Below are positions 44,875-57,800 of a DNA stretch of 64,000 nucleotides, piece by piece; positions within the stretch are counted from its first letter, which is position 1; the number at the start of each line of letters is the position of its first letter. The translations under genes were made by a program, and so were the position numbers. The DNA is from Pirellulaceae bacterium (GTDB lineage Bacteria > Planctomycetota > Planctomycetia > Pirellulales > Pirellulaceae): positions 31,669 to 95,668 of the forward strand of contig JAQWSU010000004.1 in assembly GCA_029243025.1 (NCBI GenBank). Direction: 5' to 3'. The notes under the pieces are model-generated. The model did no database searches. It saw only the letters and a list, made by a program, of their open reading frames with translations, and was not told the origin of the DNA.

Positions 44875-45813
44875 GTGAAAACTTCCGAATCCTTCTTGGC
44901 ACCGACTAACCGAACATGCACAACTTAGTTCACTCACTGAACTCCGCCTGTCCGAAAAACATCCCCTCAACGAACGAACTTTCACACTCAAGAGTGCTGA
45001 AAAGCTCTGTAAATCTTACGAAATTCTGGATTCCAGACCAAGCTCGCGAACGGAACTGGATTCGGTCAGGATTCCGCGGTTGGCCTTGAGGCAACGAGCC
45101 GTTCAATGCCCCTCAATACCGCAAGCAGGCTTTGAGCTGAGGAGCCAATTCGAATTTCCTTCGCAAAGCCAAGACGCAAGTCATTCGAGATCTGAGCCGG
45201 TCTTGATCGCTTTCAACCCCTCCCAGGCGGCTCAACTTCCGCTTGATGGCCATCCTCGGCATCCAAAGATCAACTGAGTCGTTACCGAGAATCGATCTCC
45301 CAAAGCTGCTTTTCGATGTTCCATCATTCGCCAGCATCATCCGCCAACTGTTTGAGCCAACAGAATGACACAAAGATTGTTAAGAAAAGTCAACACGAAG
45401 CTCGCGAACCCAACAGCGTCAGCCCCCAAAAGAAGTATCCCCTAACGCAATCGGGCCAAGTAGGGTGTTCCGATGATTGCACACTTTGCGATGTACACAA
45501 CTTGCGCAGATCAAAACACCGACACGCCTCACAAGGAAACGTAAGTTGGCTCGCGACCGCACACTCTAATCCGATGAAGATCAAGTGTAATTTTGCCCCT
45601 CAATTAATCGAGAGACATTATCAAGGAAGCTCACAACCCTCTCGTTTCGGCTGTCACAACAAACCGCTTCTAGCAGCCGCTACTATTTGCTCCCCGACCC
45701 GTTGCCTAGCTGATTAACCATTGGTTAACGCCAGCATTAGCTACCACGTCAAATCCAATCGTTGACTGCAACGATTCCAGCTACATTGAATTCGCCCTGG
45801 ACGATCCTAAATC
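44875..45813. other. 0.9-kb spacer upstream of the giant gene
   Basis: The frames here, including a 133-codon one at 45316-45717, have biased composition (Ser, His, Cys, Gln) and no ribosome-binding sites, and I do not call them genes. The notable element is a palindrome at 45714-45728. No terminator is evident. The region presumably contains the promoter of the giant gene, which may have an unusually long leader. Confidence 0.4.
45714..45728. promoter_or_regulatory. operator-like perfect palindrome
   Basis: TTAACCA-T-TGGTTAA has 7-bp perfect arms around one central base. It ends 85 nt before the start codon of the giant gene, in a non-coding stretch, a place where a dimeric regulator could bind. 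No second copy was noticed in the window. The regulator is unknown. Confidence 0.35.
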
Positions 45814-48800
45814 ATGTACAACCAAAAATGGAATTCGATTCGCCTAAGATCTTGGGCGGAATCAATCTGCAATTCACGTCACAGGAGGCGCACTGATCAC
45901 CAACACTCACTCCGGCGTAATTTGAACACCGGTGCCGAACGGCTCGAATACCGGTTGATGTTAACGACGACTTGTCCCGATGATATCACGCAATACATAC
46001 CGGGGGATTATGAGCCCGATAAGAAAAGAGATGTCAGCATTGACAAGGCACTCTGTTATACGGGCAACATCACCCTCCAAGGCAAGGATTCTCTGACTGT
46101 TAATGCGGACATCATGAGCTCAGAGGGTACGGTTACCCTGGAGCTTTCCCACAAGCTGCCTAACTTCGATATCAGTGCTTTGGACCAGATAGCAGACCTC
46201 TTCTCTGCTTTAGTTCACGAATCCAGCATTACGATTGGATCGGAGACGACGGATGGCACGGACTCGACCGCTGTGCGAATCTCAGGTCATACAGGTGTCA
46301 CCATTACGGCAGATGCCGGGGTCAATGACAGTCAGGTCTGGGATTCAGTTTGGAGTTCTGGTCTTTCTAATTTGATTCGAGTGGGACTGGAAGTGACGGA
46401 AAAACCAGACGTTTTTTCGCTACCTGTTACGGTTCAAGTCTGGAAACCAAACGCGACGATCTTGCTGGAAAATGCGAACATCGTGGCCGATCATGGTGAA
46501 GTCACAATCAAATCTGAAGCGACCGCAATCGCGAAAGGCAAAGCAGTTTGGAATCGCGTGCTTAAAAATGATTTGGGCTATGACAAAAACGCCTTCGCTG
46601 CCGGCGAGTTTTACACCGACGCCCAGGCAACGGTCGATGTAAACAGCACGGTTATTTCGGGGAATTCGGTTGAGATTTCAACGTCGGTTGAAAACGAAAT
46701 CGAACTCGAAGTCGCTGCATTGCAAAACACCGGCATCAGTACGACTAATCCGAAAGCGATCGCCATCGGGTTAGGCTTTACAGAATTAAATACGACCTCC
46801 AAGGTGACAGTCGATGAAGATTCACTGATCAGTAGTGACGGTGATATTACCATCGAATCCGAGGCGTCGGCCGGCAGTGAAAACGGAGTCAAGGCCGCGG
46901 CCTATCGCGACGGCTTGGTCGGTGTCGCCTTTGGCTATTCCCAGGCGGGCGCCGAGGTTTCAGTCGACGTCAAAGGCCAAGTCACATCAACATCCAATGA
47001 GTCAACAGAATCTGATACCGCACTCGCTTCTTTAGAATTTAATCCGGCATTTCAGGTAGACTTCGAAACCAATCGTGTCAGCTACTCAGGACCGAACGAT
47101 TTTGAGACGGGCGACGCCGCACGTTTCACAAGCTCGAATCTTGGCACCATTCCCGGATTGATTCCTGGGAATGTGTATTACCTGATCGTTGACACCGAAA
47201 ACAATCAGTTACAGTTCGCGCATACGGCTGAGGAGGCGGCGGCTGGAGAAGCCATCTCATTGGGAAACAAGTTTCCGACGTTGCGAAAAGGTCCGAGTGA
47301 AAATCACATTGACGTACCGGTCACCCTTACCGCTGTCGATTCCAATCAACAATCCCTGATCTTGTTTGGCTACGACAAGACGCTCGATGGGAAACCTTTG
47401 TTCGAGGATGGAGATACCGTCCAATATCAACCTGCCCTTGAGAAATCTTTGGGCTATTTGAATCCACAGGGTGAACTCGTTGAGCTGGATTCGAAAAAAG
47501 ATTATCGAGTGCAAATCGTTGAATCCGAGGTCAGCGGATTTCCACTCGCAATCCAACTGCAGGAAATGGACTCCACGCCCATTGCTGTTACCGGCGCTGC
47601 CTATCTGGAGAACCCGGTTACCGGGATCAAGTATCCGATTAGTGCTTACGACATGGGGTCCGGTGAGGTTGATCTCGGAGTCGCATCGCTCGACGCCTCG
47701 GGTGAAACGATCACGAAAGTTCCACCGTCCACCCCAGTCAAGCAGGGCGATGCCTTAAAGTTTTACCCGGGGCTGAACGAACAGGTCACTTCATTTCAAC
47801 GGGGCAACACCTATTGGGCGATCGTTGATGACGACAAATCCGATCTCATCCGCCTTGCGGACAGTCTGGATCAAGCAACGGCAGCTGACCCGGCAATCCA
47901 GGCAGCCATTCCTCAGCTGACGGCTAATCGGAGTGGTACGCAGGTGACATTCCCAATTGGTACCTTTGAGCCGGGTATTGGACTGGTCTTTTCGGAGGAT
48001 CCCGATCTCCCAGACCGCACAGCGGTGGTCTACCGCGAGGTCAAGGATAAGCCAATGGCGGGACTAACGGATGGTCAGACGTACTACGCCTTCAACGTGA
48101 ACAATACGAATGCTAACCCGGCGGTTCCCCAATATGTATTGACGTTAATGGAATCAGCAGAAGCATCACCGGGAATCATGATGGGCTCCGATGCCAGTCG
48201 TGGCACCTTTACGCTCACCGTGCAAGTTACCGAAGAGGAAACTGCGACCACGTCGGAGTTGGCTTGGAATGCTTCGTCACAAGAAGTGGCGACGGCAATC
48301 AATGAACTCGACGTCAGCGGGGTAACAGTCACTGGTGCTGGAAAGCTGTCCGATCCCTGGGAGATTTATGGTCTGGATCCTTCGCAGCTCAATGTGGATA
48401 GTCTTCAATTGCTCGATAGCATCGATCAACAGACGAACATGCAGATGACCAGTGCCAATCAAGTGGAATTTACTTACGGACAAAGCCTAAAAGATCCGGA
48501 AAGCGGCACTATCTTTGAGATCACCGGCGCTAATATTGACAACGGTCAGATCAAGTTAAAGCTGTCCGACCCAGCTCCGGTTACTCAAGTAGACAGCATG
48601 AATCTGACGGGTGGTGAAGCGACATTTTCGTCGCTGGACGCTGGTGCCCTTCAAATGTTCTCCTTTGCGACCGAGGGTAGCTTTTCACTGACGGTTACTG
48701 ACCGCAATGGCAATGCCAGTTCAACGGGGGCCCTGGCTTACAACATCGCACCAGCTGATTTGGCTGACCGTTTAAATGACCTGTCTGGAGTTGATTCGGT

Positions 48801-51800
48801 CTCCGCAATCGGCCAGGGCAATTTATTGTCTCCATGGTTGATCTCGGGATTGGAGCAGGATTCAGTTTCCGTCGACAGCAGCCTACTGACCTGGGATGGT
48901 TCGCCGACCAGTATGGTTACTGACGTCTTAAACTCCCCCGTCGACAAAGTCTGGACCGATGCCGACGGAGGTGACTTCACATTGACGTTATCGACTGCCG
49001 GACAGAGCGTCACAACGGCTCCAATCGCCTTTGATGCATCGGCCGCTGACGTGAATATAGCTTTGCGAGCTTTGTCAGGCGTAACCTCCCAAGTTACCGG
49101 TTCCGGTCAAGCCGGGGATCCTTGGGTGCTCCATTCTCACTCTCAACCGATCCTGACGGGAGATCCGCTGACCTTTCAGGATTCCTGGAATCTCCCGGGC
49201 ATGGGCCTGCTCAATGGCGAGACCTATTACGCGGTGAACCCGGAACAGACCCTGGATCCTCAAACGCTGGTTATCGGTTTAGCGGCAAGCGTTGCGGATG
49301 CCAATACCACGACGCCGACTCTCGTCGATATGCGACCCTATATTCCTCTCACATCCGGACCGCCTACCTTGATGACAGGGGGAACTGTCACCCTCACGGA
49401 AGAACCCGAGCCTACAGGAATCACAGTGACAGCCAGTTTGGAAAGCGAGAACAGCGCTAGTTCCACTTCCACGCTCGGCTCCTTTCCTCTGCTGGCCTAT
49501 TTCGTCAATGCAGGGAAAGAAGGAAAAAATAATTACGTTGACAGGAAATCAAAAATTGAACGGGAGATCGAAGAGAAGATACCCGAAGACTTCAAGCAAA
49601 TTAGCAATTCATTCGAACTGTCCGGGGCCATCGCCGTGCAGAACGTCGATAACACGGTCGAGGCAAAGATCCGTCCTACAGGGAAAATAGCCAGCTCCGG
49701 CAACGTCACGGTAAAAAGTTATATAAACGAAAACGTTAGCACCCTTGTTGACACAGGACTGTCCAAGTCGGCAGTCAACGAGAATGGGAATCAAGGCGCG
49801 GTTGCTATCGCGATTGGTGTCGCGGTTGTCGAAAATACAAGCACAGCCGTAGTGGAGTCTGACGCTTTTGTGACAGGAGGTGACGCAGTCGAGGTGAGTT
49901 CAGAGATCGAATACGAACCACCTTGGTCCAGTTGGACCAACTGGAGCGAAAATGATAAAGAAGATAATGCCAGCAACGTAATCGACGTGATCAAAAACCT
50001 TGCATTTGGCGACGTTGGTTTCCTTAGCTCGGCCTTCAACACAACAGCCAATGTCGGAGTTCCAGGAAATCAGGAAAAAATGGATTACGTGGTCACAGGC
50101 AGTTTTACTGTGGAAACGATCACAAACACCAACTTGGCTCAAATCGCCGATGGAGCGCAGATCAATCAAACGTTCGACTTCCAACAATGGGATGCTGGGA
50201 ATTCAACCCGCAAATCAGCTCCGCCTTTTGTGTTGAGCAACGAAAACACCGTCACGGTTCATGCGGAAACGACGGTCGAGCAAATCGGTCTTGCCGGTCA
50301 GCTTTATATTGCTCTGCCCTTCTTGTTCGACGGAATCAAGAAAGACGACAAGTTAAATAGCGTCGCCCCCTTTCAAAGCGCTGCCAAGAATGCCTTTGGA
50401 GGTTCCGTCACGTTCTTTGTCATGAAGGAAGACACGCAGGCACTGATTGGCGGAGCGTATCCGGACAACAGCGATGGGAGCCAAAACCCGACCAACATCA
50501 AATATGGCAACGGCGGTCTGAACGTTACCGCAGAAAGTCAAAGTACCATTGTGCAAATCGGTCAAGCCACCGGTAACAGCTCCAGATGGGGAGTCGAGGG
50601 GAGCCTCGCTTACTTGCTGATAGGAGAACCGCTAGATTCGGATGCTGATCGTGGCAAGACGGTCGGCGCACAGATCATCACGGAAAATTCACCCGTCAAT
50701 TTAGTTGCGGTCGACGGCACGACGGGGGCCGTAGATGTTTCCGCCGAGGATACGAGCGACTTGTGGGCCGTTAGCGGAGCCGTCCTCTTGGGAACCACGA
50801 AGGGAATCGGCATCAGCGGTTCGACGGTAGAATTCACTCGGGATGTTGTGGCCGCGGTGGGATCGAAAACTCAAGGTGGCACCGCGAAAACATCGTCGCT
50901 CAACTCACCTGGAGATTTCACCATTGACGCCGTTTCAGACGGAACGATTGTGCCCTTATCGATCGTCGGAGTCTTCCCTTCTACACGCAATGGGGCCGAA
51001 TTATTTAAAAACCACGTGCCCAATGAAAACCAGGATGCTGCTGCGAACAACAATCAAGGGAAATGGGGCCTGGGACTCTCAGGTGATTTTGCCGGAGCCT
51101 TTGTCGACGATCAGACCTACGCGTACCTGAATGATCGAGGCTCCGCATTTGGCAGCAAGTCTGATGGCGACAATTTCAATACGCTGAAAATATCGAGTTC
51201 AAACAACACGAGTTTGAATCCGATTGCAGGCCAAGCTGTGATCGCAGTCTCCGAAGGACTCGCAGTCTCCGAAGCAGACAACAAATCGTTAGCTGGTATC
51301 GCCGGATCGGTGGCCATGGCGGTCGTCGATTCAGATGTCCAGGCTTTCCTCGGAAATACCACAATTCAATCCTTCGCACTCGAGCTTGAAGCTCGCAACG
51401 ATAAGAAAATCGGCTCCTGCGCTGCAGGCCTGCAGGTCGCAAGGCCCACGGGTGCAGATCTGCAAATTGCCGGCTCGGTGGTGGTCAATGAGATCACGAA
51501 TACCACCCAAGCATCTATCGCAAAATTGACGGCAACGGACAACATCGGCGAGATCAGCATTACGGCGTTGTCGACAGATGAGATTTGGGGCGCCGCCGGT
51601 ACGATCGCAGTCACGTTCGATCGGCGTTCTCTCGGCGAACAGGAGAATCGACCGGAAGCGAAAACCGTCTTCGGTGTCGGCATGAGTGCCGTCTGGAACG
51701 AAATCGACAATACGACCACCGCCGAAGTGACCGACAGTCCAATCTCGCAAAGCGACGGACGGGTCACGGTCGCCGCCGAAGATTTTACGGAAAGCCGCGT

Positions 51801-54800
51801 ATTGAGTGCCGGCGTGGATGTCGTGGTGCCGGCCGGAACGAGTGTCGAAATCGGAGGAATGTGGGCGACGAACTTCCTCCACCCCACCACGACCGCTCAG
51901 ATAGAAAACAGTTCAATCGAAAGCGTCTCAAAAAACACCGAGCCGCTTTTGGTAACCGCCGTGCTGGCTCCCGTCCTCCAGTCCTTCGCCGGATATTTTT
52001 CGCTCGATATCGGCAAACCGTTGTCACGGGACAATGATCAGCTTGGCATTGGAGTCGGTGCCGCCGTGGTTGTTACCCGACTCGGTGATGAGGAGGGAGA
52101 TTCGGAAACGCTGGCTCAAATCAACGATTCGCCCGTCGCGTGGTCGGGCAATGTCACAGTCCAAGCTCATACCGGTGAGTTAAATCCAGACACCGAAAAG
52201 TATGTGCCTGATCAGAGCCAAGCGGCAGATTTCAGCGAAGACAAAAATGTCCATAGCTTGGCGATTGCCGGCAGCGCGCAGGGGCAAGATTCCGCTAAGA
52301 GCAAGTTTGAACTGGGGCTCGTTGTGAATGGAGCCGTGATCGTCACCGATTCTCAAGTCGGAACAACAGCATTGCTCGAAAAATCAGTGATTAAGCCGGC
52401 GGACAGTGAGAGTAATTCGAAACCGACGGTTGCCGTCTTGGCGACGAATCAATTGACTTATCTCACGGATGCAGGCGGAGTTGCCATGTCTGGTTCGATC
52501 GCAGTTAAGGGCAAGTCGGTCCAAATCGCCGTCGGTGGCGCGGACAATTCATTCACCTCCACCAATTCAACTTCCGCAACGGTTGAACAGGCGGAAGAAG
52601 TTACTGCAGCGTCGCTTCAAGTAGCAGCCACACTTTCCCCTGACATCGAAAACTACGCATTCGGTGTTGCAGTATCTGTCGCGATATCACCGGCGGGGGA
52701 CGGCGGGGGGCTTGGTTGCTCGGGCGCGTTCCTTCAGCTGAACCAGACGGATACAGCAGAAGCCGGTATTACGAAAAGTACCGTTACCGTAGATCAATTC
52801 ATTTCGGTTAAAGCTGACGACACTTCAACAGTGCAAACCAGCACCGGTGCCGGAAGCTTACAAATCTCCTTATCGGGTGTTGGAGCCGTGGCGATCGCAC
52901 CGAGCGCGGTAACGAACAAAGTCACCTTAAACAATCAGGTGTTGGCCTGGATCGGAAGCAAACCGCTCACAGATAAGTCGGCTCCACTTGTCGATCAAGC
53001 GGCCAGTGATTCGTCTAGCGTGACGGCTGGAGGTATGATTACGGTGCAAGCGGCGTGCAAGCGAGACGTCGATACCGTGGCAGTTGCTGCCGCAGTCAGT
53101 GTCGCACTTGCCCCGGAATATAATAGCTTCGCTCTATCCGGATCTGGAGCATCAAGTAGCGTCACGACAAATGGTATTGTCAAAGCGGCCGCCAATGGCA
53201 TTCAAAGTCTGACGTTGTCTGGCACAGATAAATCGACGATCTCTGCAAAAGCCGAAGGTACGGTCAACGCCTCCGTTGGATCCGGCGCTGGCTCGATCGG
53301 CTGGGTTGGAGGGGCGATCGGCGTATCCTTGGCCGAGATTCATAACAACGATCAAATTGTGGCGGAAATTGAAAATAGCCAAATCACCACCGGACCGATA
53401 GGAAGTCCGGTCAGCGTGACTGCAGCCGACAAGGTTCAATACAACACCAAGTCAGTTGCTACTTCACTGTCGATCGCGATTGGCGGTGCCGCTGCTGGTG
53501 GAAACTCGAACATCACCAGCAAGCCGAAGGTGGTCGCCGATGTAGGACAAGGCACGACCATCACCCCCACGCCGGACGGCATACCTGGAGAATTGACCGT
53601 GAGCGCCGAAGGGGCTGAAACGATCAACGCACAAATGTATGGTGGTACGTTAGGCCTTGGCTCCGTCGGCGGGTTTCGGTCGGATGTCCACAAGGATGGG
53701 TTAATCCGTGCTGGCGTCGGACATGCCAAAAACGGACTTGAGCTGGAAAATCTATCCGTCACGGCGAACAGTCATCATAAAATCGATACCTCCGGCTATT
53801 CGATCACAGTCGGAGGCCTTGCAGGATCAGGTGAAACGCATCGATTCGAATACGAAGACAAGATCATCGCCTGCCTCGGTGCGGACTTTGATGTCAACTC
53901 GGAAGACGATTGCAGCGCCGGCGATTCGATGGTTCCTCTCCCAAAGATCAATGTCGCGGGAGACAGCATCGTTTCGGCCACCGCCAATACCACCGCGTCA
54001 TCCAGTGATACGGGCGATCCAGGCACCGACCAGGAAGGCTATAACATTGGCGGGTTGGGGGTCGGAGTTTTCAAGACTTACTCGACCTACAGTCCCGTCC
54101 TGAAAACGGTTGTGACGGATCTTCACTTGATGGGTGAAGGCGGTTTGGATCTTGAGGCGGTCGTGTCAGGAGAGAGCAACTCGCGGGCGGTTTCCGGATC
54201 GGGCGGCCTTATTGCTGGCGATGCGACGCACGCCAATAACACCATTGCACCTGAGGCATCTGTCATTCTTGACGGAGCGCAGATCGACATGATGAAGAAC
54301 GGCGCCGACGCCTCGTTGATTGCACAAACTAATGTCAATTACGACACCTATTCCAACGCGATTCAGGCCTCATTAGCCGGCGGTAGCGGAGCCAGAGTCT
54401 ACAACACCTTTACACCAAACGCAGAGATCACGTTAAAGAGTCATAGTCGTCTTACGAATCAGGGCCCCATCAGCCTTTGGTCCGACAACACGATAAAGCG
54501 AAAGCCCGATACGGACGATGCCAAAGTCGACAAAAATAACGTGTTTGGTGCACTCAACAGTGTTCGTGGCGGCGCAGGTGGCGTCATCGAGGGAGCGGGA
54601 GCCTCCGCCGATACCACGTATAACGGCACCGCAACAATTCAATTGGGATCAGCCGCGGATGATACGGCAGAGATAACCAGCAATTCAACTGATTCTTCTG
54701 GAGTATCCATCCTCGCCACACAGCAGATCCGATCGGAAGAATTCGTCGCTCAGGAAGTGGGTGGCCTCGTACCCATTGGGAGAGTAAACAACACACTCAC

Positions 54801-57800
54801 AATCGAACTCACCAATAAGGTGGAGGCGAACAATGCGAACGTGAACGCCACGGGTGACCTGGCGATTGCCACCGCTGTCGATGTGGAAACGGTTACTGAG
54901 AGCCTCGCCCAAAGCCAGGGTATCGGATCTGCTTATTCGAATGCGTCGGTGGATGTGACGACGACTGAGACGATCTCCATTTCAGGGGACAGCGGATCCA
55001 CCATCATTGCCAATGATGTCACGATTGCCGCAGGTGGACATCAAGCGCCCATCAAAGTGGGTATCTCGCCACAAATCAGTTCCGCTTCACTTGCATTTTC
55101 GCATGGAATGGTGCATTCCCATGATGCGGACATGACAATCAGTCAGGACAATTCGATCGAGATTGCGAAGGGAACCCATGTTGCCGCAACTCTCGATAAC
55201 GTACGAATCGACGCGACGCCCGAATCGACAAGTAACTCATACCACCAAAGCGCCGGTGCAATGAGCGTCGGAGTGTTTGACCGCGCAGACATGAAAGCCC
55301 AGCCGGTAACACCGACGAAAAACTTGAAGGTGATCATCGATGGGATGGTTACCGCGGCATCGCCTCAAATGAGTGTCGATCTAAGTGTCGATGACATAAA
55401 AAATACGGTGAATCTTGACGTCAACAATCAGCAATATTCGGTCCCGATCGCGGCCGATGAATTTTCCGACCAACTGATTGCGGATCAGGGGAATGATCCG
55501 AGTAACCCATTTGTATCATTTCTCGCCGCCGCCAATCAAAGCACGAACGTCGACCTATCGAAGAGCGATCTCGATCCTGCAACGATTAAACAGATTAAGA
55601 GTCGATCTTCGCTGCCGGAAGACTTCCCAGCATTTCGACTCCAAAACATGATTGTTCCTCAGGGAAGCATTTTGGTGATCAGTGATACCATCGAGGGAAC
55701 TGGAAGCCTGAATGCGAATATTTCTGAACTGACGATCAATAATCCAACTGACTTCTGGCTGATTCTGGACGGCATCAATAGTCCTGGTAATCCGCAGGCC
55801 GGCGAGATTGTACTTCGGAAAACCTCTGGGGAGATGTTTGATGACGCTCCCGATAAGCTTGATCTGCAACCTGCCGAAAACCCCACACCGACGATCACTG
55901 TCTCCTTGACCTCAAGTGACGACAGTCCAAACACACATTCCCCGCCGGGATTGGTTATTTCAGGCGCTCTCAATGCACCCTCCAGCGATGTCACGCTCTC
56001 GAACCAAAATGGTCCGATCATCGAACTTGCTCCGATCAATGCCAGATCCGTGACAATCAGTTCTCCCAATTCAGCTTTCGTCGTGGACATTCCCAATGCC
56101 TATTGGGGCGCCGGAGGTGATTTTGGCCCAGCATTTGAACAGGCTGCCAAATTAAACCCATTGCATCCGCCGGCAGATGATAACGCAAGTACGACGACTG
56201 CATATCCGCAATATCCGCAATATCGGCTTGGCAACACACCTTTTCGACCGGGCTGGAAACAACAACAACAAGGCGAATACACCGCGTGGGATGCTAATCT
56301 CTTGGCAACCGCCGCTGCGGATAGCCTGTATGCCGGCTCCCAGCCGAATGATTTGAGCGATTTCGCCAAGTTTCTCACCGATCAAAACGCAGTTCTTTTT
56401 GGCAATTGTCGTTACATCGCAGCTGGTTGCGACAATTCTTCCCAAGGAGCGGCAAGCCATGTCGGTAGCGGGCGCGGCTTTCTAAAAAATGAAACTTCTT
56501 CAACTTACCAAGCAAGCGACGGCACCGACTATCCGCTTGTCGTGCCCAGCTTGCCCGTTGAGGCGATGGGCTGGACTGAATCGGTCAGTCAGCAATTGAC
56601 GGGTAGCGTCACCGCAGCCCAGCTCTTCATCAATGCGGAAACAATCGATGTCAACGCGCCCATCAACATCGGCAAGCTGCACAACCTATCGATCATCTTT
56701 GATGAGGCATTAGGCACAAAACTTGCTCTCTATCGCATCGACTACCAGATCGGACTCGAGCCCAATCCACTGTATGAGATCCCAGGCATTGGCGCGCAGG
56801 CGTCCGACATCTCAGCGACTTATGATGCGCGTACCAATGATATCACGCTCTCTGCTGTCAATTCAGCCGCACACATGACCGCGTTTTTAGAAGGGCAGAT
56901 TATTTCTACCCTCGAAGGATCGCTGATCAATATGATGGGAGGCTTGGGACTGGCAAGTATTCAGAACAACTCAGGCATCCCGCTAATCCTCAATGATATT
57001 GACTCGGGAACAGCCGCAGTCCGAGCAAACGTAGAATTCCGTGATCATCTCAGCGGTATTAACACGCGTTACGAATATCGAGTCAATGAGGGAGTTGCGG
57101 TTTACACGACAACTGCCGGAGACAATTATCCAGAGACTCCGGACGCCGTCCAGCAATTCGACTCGGTCCAATATCAGCCGGTGCCAGGTACTCTCCTGTC
57201 CAACGTAGAAGAACAGGATGTGTTTCGCACTTTTGGCGAGCTCTCTGTTTCTGAGGACGGGGAGGATGAAGCCTGGAGTCCTAACGGAAGTTGGAACTTT
57301 GGCGAAGTGCATACGGTCGGGTTCGACGACTTTCTCTTCGTCAATCCGGCTCAAGAGAAGTCAAGCTCGGAGTATCCGCTTAGCTTGACGACGACCACCA
57401 ACCAGGCCAGTGCAGCTTGGCTAACAAAACCGCTTGATATTACGCGAGATTTCACCGTTTCCTTCCATTACGAGAGCCAACCTGGCAATACCAATGACAT
57501 CGCGGATGGCATCACCTTTGCCTTCCAAACCCAACAACCTAGAAACGACCTCGTAGGAAAACCGGGTGGCAATCTCGGTTATGTTGGTCTCACCGATCCA
57601 ACGGCGGCCTACCAGATTAATCTTTTCGAATCGAATACCCGCGGCACCAATTTCGTGACGAAGAATACAAATGAATCCTATCAGAACACCTCTCCAGTCG
57701 AATTATGCTCAACCGACCACAAACATCGGACCCTGCAGGTTCAGTTGTACTACAACGCAGAGGAACACAAGGTTTATGAGACGCTAACGCAAGGAAGCAA

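Noticed and set aside
45316..45717. 133-codon plus-strand frame upstream of the giant gene
   Set aside because: Composition is dominated by Ser, His, Gln and Cys, there is no ribosome-binding site and no protein-like segment, so it is probably chance.
47471..47758. Short frames on other strands inside the giant gene
   Set aside because: They are shadows of a long constrained frame that stays open for more than 18 kb.
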